Shown here: positions 23,835 to 31,983 of the stretch, in pieces
How positions within the stretch are numbered: position 1 is the first letter of the stretch
Layout: each line of letters starts with the position of its first letter
Source of the DNA: JANQKX01 sp039028695
GTDB taxonomy: Bacteria > Pseudomonadota > Alphaproteobacteria > Kiloniellales > Kiloniellaceae
Reading direction: 5' to 3'
NCBI GenBank assembly: GCA_039028695.1
Contig: JBCCHN010000051.1
Span: forward strand, 1 to 31,983
DNA length: 31,983 nt
Made by a program: the position numbers and the translations under genes
The notes under the pieces: generated by a model
The model's database searches: none
The model's input: the letters and a program-made list of their open reading frames with translations, nothing else
Told to the model about the DNA's origin: nothing

Positions 23835-23910
23835 AACAGGAAAGCCCAAACGAAGTCACACCGGGCTGGATCAGGGGGTCGCCATCTTATATTTCACCTT
23901 AGCGAGCATC

Positions 23911-25077
23911 ATGGCGCTCAGCATCTGGCTCTACCTATTGGCCTTTCGAGCGGGCTTTTGGCGGTCCGATCAGCGTTTGGAAAGTGGACCCGTTACCGCC
24001 TCGGCGCAGTGGCCTCCGGTTATTGCGCTTGTTCCGGCCCGCGACGAGGCGGAGGTTATCGCAGAGAGTCTTCTGTCCGTGCTTTCGCAGCGCTATGACG
24101 GCCTGTTCGCGGTGGCGGTGATTGACGATCACAGTCGCGATGGCACCAAGGCGATTGCTGAAAATACGGCGGAGCAGGCAGGCCTTTCCCACCTTTTGAC
24201 CATGATTGAGGCAAAATCCCTGCCGGCCGGCTGGTCGGGTAAACTCTGGGCCCTCTCCAACGGCTTAGAGGCCGTGCTAAAGCAGGCGCCCGAGGCAAAA
24301 TACCTTTGGCTCAGCGATGCAGACATATGGCATGAACCCGATTGTTTACAGCGCCTGGTAGCCAAGGCCGAAGGGGAGAAAAAAGATGCCGTATCGGTGA
24401 TGGCCCTGCTGTCGTGCAAGGGCTTTTGGGAGCGCCTTTTGATCCCGCCCTTTATCTATTTTTTTCAGATGCTGTACCCTTTTGGCCGTATCAACGACCC
24501 AAATGACCCGATGGCAGGGGCCGCGGGCGGCTGTGTTTTAGTGAATAAAGATAGCTTGGTTGCCGCAGGCGGCTTCGACGCCATAAAAGACGCACTGATT
24601 GATGACTGCGCCCTGGGCCGACTCATAAAAGGTCGCGCTGGACGGGCGGAGGGCGGCATATGGGTGGGCCTGAGCAAGTCGACAAGGTCCCTGCGCCCCT
24701 ATGGCCGCTTAAGCGAGATCTGGGACATGGTGGCGCGCAGCGCTTATACCCAGCTGAACTACTCTCCCCTATTGCTGATCGGCACTCTGCTGGGAATGTT
24801 TCTTACCTACTTGGTTCCGCCCCTGGCAGTTCTGATTGGGTTCTTGTTTGGCTTGCCCGCGCTGGGCCTCATCGGGCTCCTTGCCTGGGCCATCATGGCC
24901 GGAACCTTGATACCCACCCTTAGGTTCTATGGCCAACCCTTCTGGCTTGCCCCATTGCTCCCCCTATCGGCCCTATTCTACACTGTCATGACCATGGATT
25001 CTGCGCTGCAACATTGGCGCGGCCAGGGCGGACGTTGGAAAGGCCGTGTTTTAGATCGAAAGGGCCTAGATCGATAA
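23911..25077 (+). CDS. hpnB: Hopanoid-locus glycosyltransferase HpnB
   Basis: A 388-residue membrane-attached GT2 enzyme found in hopanoid loci; its exact acceptor is not established. The open frame reaches 23725 inside the dioxygenase gene, so I take the first in-frame ATG outside it (23911), which begins with a short hydrophobic helix MALSIWLYLLAF. The GT-A core has LVPARDEAEVI (40-50), IDDHSRDGT (71-79), LPAGWSGKLWAL (104-115) and the metal-binding DAD (136-138 in LSDADIW). Two or three membrane segments follow at about 280-365 (LLIGTLLGMFL, IGFLFGLPALGL, LLPLSALFYTV). An upstream non-ATG start giving a longer N-terminal helix is possible. hpnC follows after 42 bases. Confidence 0.9.
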   Translation: MALSIWLYLLAFRAGFWRSDQRLESGPVTASAQWPPVIALVPARDEAEVIAESLLSVLSQRYDGLFAVAVIDDHSRDGTKAIAENTAEQAGLSHLLTMIEAKSLPAGWSGKLWALSNGLEAVLKQAPEAKYLWLSDADIWHEPDCLQRLVAKAEGEKKDAVSVMALLSCKGFWERLLIPPFIYFFQMLYPFGRINDPNDPMAGAAGGCVLVNKDSLVAAGGFDAIKDALIDDCALGRLIKGRAGRAEGGIWVGLSKSTRSLRPYGRLSEIWDMVARSAYTQLNYSPLLLIGTLLGMFLTYLVPPLAVLIGFLFGLPALGLIGLLAWAIMAGTLIPTLRFYGQPFWLAPLLPLSALFYTVMTMDSALQHWRGQGGRWKGRVLDRKGLDR

Positions 25078-25119
25078 GGCCAAAACGGGCAAACCTCCGA
25101 AAGGCATGAAAGCCGGCAA

Positions 25120-26016
25120 ATGGACAAAACCGCCGTCGAGACACCATCAGGCAAGGGCGCGGGAGATGAGAATTTTCCCGTGGGCTCCTGGCTTTTGCCA
25201 GTACACCTGCGGCCCCATGTGGCGAAATTTTATGCCTTTGCCCGTGCCATCGATGATATCGCCGACAATCCGGACCTAGACGCGCATGATAAGATTGAAC
25301 GGCTGGACCGCATGGAAGGTGCCCTGCTGGATGACAGCGATCGATCGCTGGAGTTGTCCACCGCCCATCGCCTTCGCGATAGTCTGAAAGCAACGCGCGT
25401 GACGGCCCGTCATGGTCAAGATCTGATTGCCGCTTTCAAGCAGGACGCTCTTAAAAGCCGATATGATGATTGGGCCGATTTGCTCGGATACTGTCGCCTA
25501 TCCGCCAATCCAGTTGGCCGTTACCTCTTGGACCTTCATGGCGAAGAGGCCGACGACTATCCGCCCTCCGACGCGTTGTGCACCGCGCTTCAGATCCTGA
25601 ACCATCTGCAGGACTGCCAGGACGATTTTTTCAACTTGGACCGGGTTTATTTGCCCCAGGATTGGATGGATGCCGCCGGGCTCACAGTCGAGGTGTTAAA
25701 ATCTCGGCAAAGCCCCGTCGCCTTTCGGCAGCTTCTCGATCTGTGTTTGGATGGCGTGGATCAGCAGTTGGCCATAGCGCGCCAGCTGCCTCGGCAGCTC
25801 AAAAGCGGGCGGCTGGCTATGGAATCAGCCGTGATCGTTAAGTTGGCCGAGCGGCTGAGCATCCTGCTGCGCAAAGGCGATCCCTTGGCCAGACGCGTGG
25901 CCTTGCAAAAAGGTGACTTCATCAAATGCGGACTTTGGGGCATCAGCAGCGTCATGTTCGCCCGCGGCACGGGCCGACACCGAGCCGGCCGGCCGGCCGC
26001 GGCGGAAGGGCCATAA
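25120..26016 (+). CDS. hpnC: Hydroxysqualene synthase HpnC
   Basis: HpnC, a squalene/phytoene synthase-fold protein, turns presqualene diphosphate into hydroxysqualene. In the 298 residues, GDENFPVGSWLLP (15-27) is the HpnC N-terminal signature; the first Asp-rich motif is DDIAD (45-49, in FARAIDDIADNP) and the second is LQDCQDDF (163-170). LPQDWM after it is also conserved. Its ATG is 42 bases after hpnB and its stop is 9 bases before hpnD, so the genes are cotranscribed. The ribosome-binding site is weak. HpnC and HpnD are diverged paralogues of the same fold. Confidence 0.96.
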   Translation: MDKTAVETPSGKGAGDENFPVGSWLLPVHLRPHVAKFYAFARAIDDIADNPDLDAHDKIERLDRMEGALLDDSDRSLELSTAHRLRDSLKATRVTARHGQDLIAAFKQDALKSRYDDWADLLGYCRLSANPVGRYLLDLHGEEADDYPPSDALCTALQILNHLQDCQDDFFNLDRVYLPQDWMDAAGLTVEVLKSRQSPVAFRQLLDLCLDGVDQQLAIARQLPRQLKSGRLAMESAVIVKLAERLSILLRKGDPLARRVALQKGDFIKCGLWGISSVMFARGTGRHRAGRPAAAEGP

Positions 26017-26025
26017 GAGATACCC

Positions 26026-26928
26026 ATGACCACAGCCGCCGCCAATCGCCCCCTTTCATCGCCGTCCGGTTCCTCCCTCGCTCACGCCAAGCGACATGTA
26101 CAGGACGTGGCAGCGCGGTCGGGCTCGTCCTTTTTGTGGGGCATGCGTCTTTTGCCCAAGGCCCGCCGCGAGGCAATGTACGCCATCTATGCCTTTTGCC
26201 GGGAAGTAGACGACATTGCCGACGGCCCCGAATCGATCCCGGTCCGCCTGGCAGCCTTGGGAGAGTGGCGCCGTGAGATCGACGCGCTTTTTACGGGGCA
26301 CCCCAGCCGGCCCACCACCATCGCCCTTATGGCGCCACTCGAGGCTTTTAACCTACCCAAGGCCGAATTTCTTGCCATATTGGACGGCATGGAAATGGAT
26401 GCGCGCGAGGACATGCTGGCCCAGCCCGACGAGGTATTTACCCTCTATTGCCGCAGGGTGGCCGGTGCGGTCGGGCGCTTGTCGATTCATGCCTTTGGGG
26501 ATGCCAGCGAAACCGCCCAAGAGCTCGCCATTGTTGAAGGTCACGCCTTGCAGATTACCAACATTCTGCGGGATATCGCCGAAGACGCTGAACGTGGCCG
26601 CCTATATCTTCCGGGGGATTTATTGACGACGGCCGGCGTCGACCCTACGACGCTTGAGCGCGATAGGCTGACCAGTTTGCTTCATCATCCGGGCGTGGTC
26701 CCGGTGTGCGAAGCTTTGGCTGCGCGAGCGCGAGGGCATTTCGAACAGGCCCGGTCCTTGATTCTAGCCTGCGACCAGCAAAAAATGCGGCCGGCTCGTA
26801 TCATGCTGGAGATTTACCGCCAACTCTTGGATTGTCTGGAGGCACGTGGCTGGGAAAGACTATCCATGCCCATCCGCGTTCCCAAACACCTAAAACTTTG
26901 GATCGCTCTGCGATACGGGTTCTTTTGA
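26026..26928 (+). CDS. hpnD: Presqualene diphosphate synthase HpnD
   Basis: HpnD condenses two farnesyl diphosphates to presqualene diphosphate, the first committed step of this route. The 300-residue sequence has SGSSFLWGMRLLPKARR (32-48), then YAFCREVDDIADGP with the first Mg-binding DDIAD at 62-66, and the second motif NILRDIAEDAERGRLYLP (179-196). The AGAVGRLS segment near 146 is typical. AAGAGA lies 6 bases before the ATG. Spacing to hpnC is 9 bases and to hpnE 15 bases. The N-terminal 17 residues are a polar stretch that varies in the family. Confidence 0.97.
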   Translation: MTTAAANRPLSSPSGSSLAHAKRHVQDVAARSGSSFLWGMRLLPKARREAMYAIYAFCREVDDIADGPESIPVRLAALGEWRREIDALFTGHPSRPTTIALMAPLEAFNLPKAEFLAILDGMEMDAREDMLAQPDEVFTLYCRRVAGAVGRLSIHAFGDASETAQELAIVEGHALQITNILRDIAEDAERGRLYLPGDLLTTAGVDPTTLERDRLTSLLHHPGVVPVCEALAARARGHFEQARSLILACDQQKMRPARIMLEIYRQLLDCLEARGWERLSMPIRVPKHLKLWIALRYGFF

Positions 26929-26943
26929 AAAACGCCCTTTAAC

Positions 26944-28221
26944 ATGGCTTGTGTGAAAATTATTGGTGCCGGGCTTTCCGGTCTGGCGGCGGCTGTTGCG
27001 CTGATTGGGAAAGGTCATCATGTCACTCTTTTTGAGGCGAGCGCCCAAGCCGGAGGTCGCTGCCGCTCCTATCACGACGCCCAACTGGGCTGCGAGATTG
27101 ATAACGGCAACCATTTGCTCCTCACGGCCAACCAGGCGGCCATGGCCTATATGAAGACCCTTGGAACCCGGGACAGCCTGATTGGACCGGACCGAGCTGT
27201 TTTTCCTTTTTTAGACCTGCAATCGGGCGAACGCTGGCAGGTGGCTCCCAACTCTGGCCCGATCCCCTGGTGGGTGCTGAGCAAGAATCGGCGCATTCCC
27301 GGCACGATGCCGAGCGACTACATGGAAGCTCTTCGTCTGGCGAAAGCCTCCCCGTCTGATAAGGTTGGCGATTGCGTCAAGACCTATGGGCCCCTGTGGT
27401 CCCGCTTTTGGGAACCCCTTACGGTGGCCGCGCTAAACACCCGGGCAGAGGATGCTTCGGCCCGACTTCTATGGCGGGTGCTCAAAGACTCCTTTTTGCG
27501 AGGACAAGCCCATTGCCGCCCATTGATCGCCCGGGACTCCCTCGGCCAGAGCTTGGTGCAGCCTGCCCTCGATTTGATTTTGAGACAGGGTTGCGAGATT
27601 CACTTTAACCAACGCCTAAAGGGGCTTGGCTTCGAAGGTAGCAACGTCAATAGTTTGGCATTTCAGACCAATCAATTAACCGTCGAGGCAACGGATCGGG
27701 TGGTTCTGGCCCTGCCCCCTTGGATCGCCGGCGCCATGGTACCCGACCTCAAGACGCCCAACAGCAACCATGCCATCGTCAATGCGCACATTCGTTTACC
27801 GCATGAAATGGTGGCTAGGGCCCAAAAAATGCTGCCCGCTGCCTTCATCGGCCTGATTGGCGGCACGGCGGACTGGCTTTTCCTGAGGCGCGATTTGGTG
27901 AGCCTAACCGTGAGCGCCGCCGATACCTTAGCGGAAGAGCCCAACGATCGAATCTTGGAAAAGCTCTGGCGGGATACGGCCCAATGTCTGGGGCTCGACC
28001 TGGAACCCACACCCAAAATGCGCCTCATTAAGGAAAAACGCGCGACCTTCTCCCAAACTCCGGAAAGCCTAGACGGCCGCCCGCCGGCGGCGACCCGATG
28101 GCGCAACCTTTTCCTCGCCGGGGATTGGACTGACACGGGTTATCCCGCTACGATTGAGTCCGCCATTCGCTCGGGCAATCGCGCGGCCTCATTGATTGCT
28201 TCCGGCTCCTTCCCCCCTTGA
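26944..28221 (+). CDS. hpnE: Hydroxysqualene dehydroxylase HpnE
   Basis: HpnE is a FAD-dependent amine-oxidase-fold enzyme that reductively removes the hydroxyl of hydroxysqualene to give squalene. The 425 residues start with the dinucleotide-binding GAGLSGL (8-14), with E31 for ribose binding and AGGRCRS (36-42). CEIDNGNHLLL follows, and near the C-terminus FLAGDWTDTGYPATIESAI is the second FAD-binding motif. All are as expected for HpnE. No clear ribosome-binding site precedes the ATG, so coupling to hpnD translation is possible. The stop codon lies within an inverted repeat (28219-28241). Confidence 0.96.
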   Translation: MACVKIIGAGLSGLAAAVALIGKGHHVTLFEASAQAGGRCRSYHDAQLGCEIDNGNHLLLTANQAAMAYMKTLGTRDSLIGPDRAVFPFLDLQSGERWQVAPNSGPIPWWVLSKNRRIPGTMPSDYMEALRLAKASPSDKVGDCVKTYGPLWSRFWEPLTVAALNTRAEDASARLLWRVLKDSFLRGQAHCRPLIARDSLGQSLVQPALDLILRQGCEIHFNQRLKGLGFEGSNVNSLAFQTNQLTVEATDRVVLALPPWIAGAMVPDLKTPNSNHAIVNAHIRLPHEMVARAQKMLPAAFIGLIGGTADWLFLRRDLVSLTVSAADTLAEEPNDRILEKLWRDTAQCLGLDLEPTPKMRLIKEKRATFSQTPESLDGRPPAATRWRNLFLAGDWTDTGYPATIESAIRSGNRAASLIASGSFPP

Positions 28222-28241
28222 CACCCCGCACAAAAGTGTCA
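28219..28241 (+). promoter_or_regulatory. Inverted repeat at the hpnE stop, upstream of shc
   Basis: TGACAC (28219-28224) and GTGTCA (28236-28241) form a perfect six-base dyad with an 11-base centre, starting on the hpnE stop codon. It lies in the 130-base gap before shc. It could be a protein-binding dyad or a small RNA hairpin; no T-run follows, so it is not a standard terminator. TTGACA at 28218-28223 matches a -35 box but no -10 fits at 16-18 bases. Confidence 0.35.
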
Positions 28242-28351
28242 CATGAGATCAATTCGAAGAATAAGCGAGGACTCGGGGGCAAAAATTAGGGTTTGATCTC
28301 CGAAACGACGTGTAAAAGCAAACAAACCATCCAGAGCAGTCCGATTTGAGC

Positions 28352-30343
28352 ATGAATTCACAAAATAGTGGCTTGGTTTCCTCTTTTTCTGAGGAATTGG
28401 ATGAGCAACCGAGCGGAATATCCCCTAATCTAACCGCAATTGACGCCCTTACCAGCGCGGCCCAGGAAGATTTTCGGGCCTTGCAGCGCCCTGGCGGCGA
28501 GTGGCTTTTTGAGCTTGAGCCAGACGCAACCATTTCGTCCGAATACATTCTCCTGCAACACTTTCTGGGAGATTTGGGCGCCAACTATCGGCAGATCGAA
28601 CCCAAGATTGCCAAATACCTGCGCGGTCTGCAGGGTGATCACGGCGGCTGGCCTTTGTTCCACGACGGCGAAATGGACATCTCCGCGTCGGTAAAGGCCT
28701 ATTGGGCACTGAAATTAGCCGGTGACGATCCCGATGCGGATCACATGCGCCGGGCACGGGATGCAATCCTAACTCAAGGAGGTGCGGCCCAAGCAAACGT
28801 CTTCACCCGCATATCCCTTGCACTTTTCGGCGAAGTGCCCTGGCGCGCCGTGCCGGTCATGCCCCTACAGATCATGCAGTTGCCTGAGCGCTTCCCCTTT
28901 CATCTTTCCAAGGTTTCTTACTGGTCCCGCACGGTGATCGTGCCCTTGCTGATCATCATGCACTTCAAACCGCGGGGCAAAAACCCGCGCGGCATCACCA
29001 TCAGAGAGCTCTTCTTAGAAGATCCGGAAAAATGCCGCTACAATATGAACCCACGAGACAGCCGGCTTGGATCCTTTTTTGCCGCCGCTGACAAGGTCTT
29101 GCGAACCACAGAGCCCCTGTTAAAAAAAATCGGCGAAAAAGGGGCCTTGAACGACGCTATCTCCTTCGTCACCCAACGCCTGAATGGCGAAGATGGCCTG
29201 GGCGGTATTTACCCGGCTATGGCCAACACCGTCATGGCCTTTGATTGTCTGGGATATCCGCGGACCCATCCGGATTTTGTTACCGCCATGAATTCTGTGG
29301 ACCGCTTACTGGTCTTTCGAGGCGAATCGGAAGTCTATTGCCAGCCTTGCCTGTCGCCCATTTGGGATACCTGCCTTGGAATTCATGCCCTTCTGGAGGC
29401 GGGTGAAGACCCCAAAGGCCAATGCTTGGATCGAGCCTTTAAGTGGCTGCTTGAACGAGAAATTGTCGAGACCAGGGGCGACTGGGTGGTTCGCCGGCCA
29501 CACATCTCGCCCGGCGGCTGGGCCTTTCAATACCAAAACGCCTTTTACCCTGACGTGGATGATACGGCGGTGGTGGTCATGGCAATGCACCGGGCCGACA
29601 ACCCGAATTACAAAGAAGCCATCCAACGCGCAACCGATTGGATCATCGGTATGCAAAGCAGCAATGGCGGCTGGGGTGCTTTTGAGCCGGAAAACACGCA
29701 CTATCATCTGAACCACATCCCCTTTGCCGATCATGGCGCTCTCTTGGACCCACCGACGGTGGATGTGAGTGCCCGCTGCATCGCCATGCTGGCCCAACTG
29801 GGTTATGATCGGGATCATCCCGCCGTGGCCAAGGGCATTGCCTACCTGAAAAAAGAACAGGAGGCCGACGGGTCTTGGTACGGGCGCTGGGGTGTCAACT
29901 ATGTTTATGGCACCTGGTCGGCACTGGGGGCTCTCAACGCGGTTGGAGAACCTACCTCCTCGCCCATCGTTCAGCGGGCGGTCGGCTGGTTAAAGGCCCG
30001 TCAACGGGACGACGGCGGATGGGGCGAAGATTGCGCTACCTATTGGATTGAACGCCGAGACGAGTGCAAGGAATCCACCCCCTCCCAAACCGCATGGGCC
30101 TTGCTGGGTCTGATGGCCGCCGGAGAGTTGGACAGCGAGGCAGTGGCGCGCGGAGTTCGATACTTAGAGGCCCATCCGCGCAATGAGATCCGCTGGGATG
30201 AGGCCTATTGGACCGGTATCGGCTTCCCGCGGGTCTTTTATCTGAAGTACCACGGCTATGCCGCTTACTTTCCCCTGTGGGCCTTAGCGCGCTATCGCAA
30301 CCTGCGACGGGCCAATGAAAAACGGGTTCAATTCGGCATTTGA
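28352..30343 (+). CDS. shc: Squalene-hopene cyclase
   Basis: Shc (HpnF) cyclises squalene to hopene and hopanol at the inner membrane. From ATG 28352 it is 663 residues; a TTG two codons earlier is the alternative. The catalytic DXDD motif is DVDD at 401-404 (YPDVDDTAVV), with D403 as the presumed proton donor. QW-type repeats are seen in GDHGGWPLF (96-104), LNGEDGLGGIYPAM (277-290), SSNGGWGAFEPEN, EADGSWYGRWGVNYVYG and RDDGGWGEDC. LSPIWDTCL and the C-terminal FPRVFYLKYHGYAAYFPLWAL are strongly conserved. It follows hpnE after 130 bases, the largest gap in the operon, and overlaps hpnG by TTGA. Confidence 0.98.
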   Translation: MNSQNSGLVSSFSEELDEQPSGISPNLTAIDALTSAAQEDFRALQRPGGEWLFELEPDATISSEYILLQHFLGDLGANYRQIEPKIAKYLRGLQGDHGGWPLFHDGEMDISASVKAYWALKLAGDDPDADHMRRARDAILTQGGAAQANVFTRISLALFGEVPWRAVPVMPLQIMQLPERFPFHLSKVSYWSRTVIVPLLIIMHFKPRGKNPRGITIRELFLEDPEKCRYNMNPRDSRLGSFFAAADKVLRTTEPLLKKIGEKGALNDAISFVTQRLNGEDGLGGIYPAMANTVMAFDCLGYPRTHPDFVTAMNSVDRLLVFRGESEVYCQPCLSPIWDTCLGIHALLEAGEDPKGQCLDRAFKWLLEREIVETRGDWVVRRPHISPGGWAFQYQNAFYPDVDDTAVVVMAMHRADNPNYKEAIQRATDWIIGMQSSNGGWGAFEPENTHYHLNHIPFADHGALLDPPTVDVSARCIAMLAQLGYDRDHPAVAKGIAYLKKEQEADGSWYGRWGVNYVYGTWSALGALNAVGEPTSSPIVQRAVGWLKARQRDDGGWGEDCATYWIERRDECKESTPSQTAWALLGLMAAGELDSEAVARGVRYLEAHPRNEIRWDEAYWTGIGFPRVFYLKYHGYAAYFPLWALARYRNLRRANEKRVQFGI

Positions 30344-31047
30344 CTGTCCGTCCCCCATCGATTGGCGCCCTCACCGGCCTTGCCTCGGAAGCCGCGATCT
30401 TAAGGGATTTCTCCCACGACCCCGTCACTAAGGTTCAGATAGGGGTTAGTGCGGCCCAAGCAGCGCTCGCCCGCGCGCAGGTAGCCGAATTGCTGAAGGC
30501 AAAACCGTCCGGCCTTATCAGTTTTGGGCTGGCCGGCGCGCTGGACCCAGAGCTGGTCGCTGGCTCCCTGGTGATCCCCGATCAAATATGCGATCAGCAG
30601 GGACACCGTCACTTCTGCGACAGGGAATGGGCGACTGCCCTGCGGACTGCGGCTGCAAGGAGAGGCCAATCCGTTGTGAACGGCAAGATCCTGGGATCAG
30701 ATACCGTCATCCGTCGGCGCCTGGAAAAAGAAATCGCCTTCAAAGAGTTCAAGGCTCTCGCGGTGGACATGGAAAGCCATTTCCTAGCGGCGGCCGCGGA
30801 CCAAAACGATATCCCCTTTATCGTCGTACGGGCGATTGCCGACACTGCATCCGATGATTTGCCCAAGGCCGCTTTGGCGCCGCTCACAGCAACGGGTAAG
30901 CCGCGCATTGACCTTGTCTTGTTGGAATTGATAAAGAGGCCTTGGGAACTGCCGGCCTTAGCTCGCTTGGCAAATCAGAGCGCCCGGGCACACAATTGCC
31001 TCAGGGGCCTACAACCCCTGTCCGCAGCTCTATTCCGCAGCCTTTGA
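30340..31047 (+). CDS. hpnG: Hopanoid-associated nucleoside phosphorylase HpnG
   Basis: HpnG removes adenine from adenosylhopane on the way to ribosylhopane and bacteriohopanetetrol. The 235-residue protein has the purine nucleoside phosphorylase (PNP/UDP family) fold: GALTGLASEA at the N-terminus, ISFGLAGALDPEL (59-71), the GSDTVI segment (near 118) and the VDMESH nucleoside-binding motif with the ribose-contacting Met-Glu (near 142), then VVRAIADTASD with the catalytic Asp. The start is TTG 30340, which overlaps the shc stop as TTGA. It ends 18 bases inside the convergent hpnH gene. The last ~30 residues after the phosphorylase core are basic and may contact membrane. Confidence 0.93.
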   Translation: MTVRPPSIGALTGLASEAAILRDFSHDPVTKVQIGVSAAQAALARAQVAELLKAKPSGLISFGLAGALDPELVAGSLVIPDQICDQQGHRHFCDREWATALRTAAARRGQSVVNGKILGSDTVIRRRLEKEIAFKEFKALAVDMESHFLAAAADQNDIPFIVVRAIADTASDDLPKAALAPLTATGKPRIDLVLLELIKRPWELPALARLANQSARAHNCLRGLQPLSAALFRSL

Positions 31048-31983
31048 CGAGACTTTTTTAGACTCTTTTTCGCGGCTTTTCATTGCGTCAGCAACGAAAT
31101 CCTCAAAGGTAAATTCAGCGGAACGCTGCTCTTCCAGGGGAATTTCCGGTGCCAAGGGGCCATCGGTGCGGATGCCGCCGAGCCAAACCTTGAGGGCTTT
31201 TAAGGGGTGCTTGACCGTATCTTCGACAGCCGTTCCCTCATAACCGCAATGGACCATGCAATCGGCGCATTTCTCGTAATTGCCTGTGCCGTAGCTGTCC
31301 CACTCGGTCTCTTCCATGAGGGCTTTAAAGCTTGGAGCATAGCCTTCGTTCAGAAGGTAGCAGGGGCGTTGCCAGCCGAAAATATTGCGGGTCGGATTGC
31401 TCCAAGGGGTGCAGCGGTAGTTCTGGTTCCCAGCCAAAAAATCCAAAAAGAGCGTAGACTGGGAAAAGCGCCATTTGCGCCCCTCGCCCCGTTTGAAGAG
31501 ATCTCGAAACAGGCTCTTGGTCCTTTGCCGGTTCAGGAAATGTTCCTGATCCGGCGCCCGTTCATAAGCATAGCCGGGCGAAATCGTCACGCCTTCCACA
31601 CCCAGATCACGGGCAAAATCCATGAACTCGGACACGGCCTCGGACTGGGCATTATCAAAAAGCGTGCAATTAATATTGACACGGAAACCCTTGTCACGCG
31701 CCAACTTTATGGCATTAACCGCCTTTTTGAAGACGCCCTTTTGATTGACCGCCCGGTCATGCTCCTCCTCCAAGCCGTCAAGATGAACGGAAAATGTGAG
31801 ATAGGGTGTGGGCTTGTACTCGTCGATCTTTTTTTCCAGCAACATGGCATTGGTGCAAAGATAGACAAAACGCTTTCGCTTGACCAACTCGGCAACGATC
31901 TGCGGCATTTCCTTGTGAATGAGGGGCTCTCCCCCCGGGATTGAGACGATCGGCGCCCCGCATTCCTCGACCGATTGGATGCA
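31030..31983 (-). CDS. hpnH: Hopanoid biosynthesis radical SAM protein HpnH, 5' end outside window
   Basis: HpnH is a radical SAM enzyme that joins the 5'-deoxyadenosyl group to hopene to give adenosylhopane. The frame is open to the right edge: the 25 residues before the ATG at 31908 read CIQSVEECGAPIVSIPGGEP and onward, which includes the family's GGEP SAM-binding motif. The ATG at 31908 is therefore internal, and the CxxxCxxC cluster motif lies beyond the window. Visible later motifs are FVYLCTNAMLL, FSVHLDGLEEEHD and a C-terminal cysteine group CADCMVHCGYEGTA. The last ~25 residues are a charged Lys/Ser tail. It is transcribed against the hpn operon, tail to tail, overlapping hpnG by 18 bases. 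Confidence 0.95.
   Translation of the reverse strand, partial: CIQSVEECGAPIVSIPGGEPLIHKEMPQIVAELVKRKRFVYLCTNAMLLEKKIDEYKPTPYLTFSVHLDGLEEEHDRAVNQKGVFKKAVNAIKLARDKGFRVNINCTLFDNAQSEAVSEFMDFARDLGVEGVTISPGYAYERAPDQEHFLNRQRTKSLFRDLFKRGEGRKWRFSQSTLFLDFLAGNQNYRCTPWSNPTRNIFGWQRPCYLLNEGYAPSFKALMEETEWDSYGTGNYEKCADCMVHCGYEGTAVEDTVKHPLKALKVWLGGIRTDGPLAPEIPLEEQRSAEFTFEDFVADAMKSREKESKKVSSKAAE

Noticed and set aside
23725..23910. 62-codon N-terminal extension of hpnB
   Set aside because: It runs through the dioxygenase coding region and encodes a sequence unlike any HpnB N-terminus; the first suitable ATG is 23911.
28218..28246. TTGACA at 28218 as the -35 of a promoter for shc
   Set aside because: No acceptable -10 hexamer is found 16-18 bases downstream.
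31207..31944. 245-codon open frame antisense to hpnH
   Set aside because: It lies wholly opposite conserved HpnH sequence and shows no motif of its own.
1..31983. tRNA or rRNA genes, CRISPR arrays, insertion sequences, attachment sites
   Set aside because: I looked through the intergenic regions on both strands and found no cloverleaf-like sequence, regular spaced repeats, transposase or integrase genes, or terminal inverted repeats. A tRNAscan-SE or Infernal run would be decisive for RNAs.

Overview
The window reads as a chromosomal segment of a Gram-negative alphaproteobacterium, probably Rhodospirillales-like. The evidence is a near-complete hopanoid operon in the alphaproteobacterial order, an LPS Kdo transferase, an HD-family hydrolase of alphaproteobacterial type, and frequent TTG starts with stop/start overlaps. 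The taxonomic call is inference from gene content. I see no tRNA, rRNA, CRISPR array, insertion sequence or phage gene.

Left part (1-15.4 kb) is a surface-polysaccharide locus. It starts with a GT2 glycosyltransferase cut by the window edge and a PAPS-type sulfotransferase. A two-gene ABC polysaccharide exporter (Wzm/Wzt-like) follows. A minus-strand set runs from a two-domain GT-B/GT2 glycosyltransferase into rfbC-rfbB-rfbD-rfbA, which makes dTDP-L-rhamnose. On the plus strand lie two WbbL-like GT2 enzymes, a clear UDP-sulfoquinovose synthase (SqdB/SQD1) and an extended SDR sugar epimerase. A divergent atypical SDR closes the locus. Together these suggest an exported, rhamnose-containing glycan that may carry sulfate esters and/or sulfoquinovose.

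Middle part (15.6-23.0 kb) is mixed. A WbpA-like UDP-sugar 6-dehydrogenase and waaA (Kdo transferase) still belong to envelope sugar metabolism. A secreted DUF3179 protein, dusA, an acetylpolyamine amidohydrolase (aphA), glyoxalase I (gloA) and an HD hydrolase follow.

Right part (23.0-31.98 kb) is the hopanoid locus: a PhyH-type dioxygenase, hpnB, hpnC, hpnD, hpnE, shc and hpnG on the plus strand. hpnH converges from the minus strand and is cut by the right edge. The encoded route is farnesyl diphosphate -> presqualene diphosphate (HpnD) -> hydroxysqualene (HpnC) -> squalene (HpnE) -> hopene (Shc) -> adenosylhopane (HpnH) -> ribosylhopane (HpnG).

Most genes belong to known families. The least ordinary points are the sulfoquinovose synthase and sulfotransferase inside a polysaccharide export locus, the GT-B/GT2 fusion with a paralogue at the left edge, the Arg/Lys-rich tail on the exporter ATPase, and the dioxygenase at the head of the hopanoid operon.
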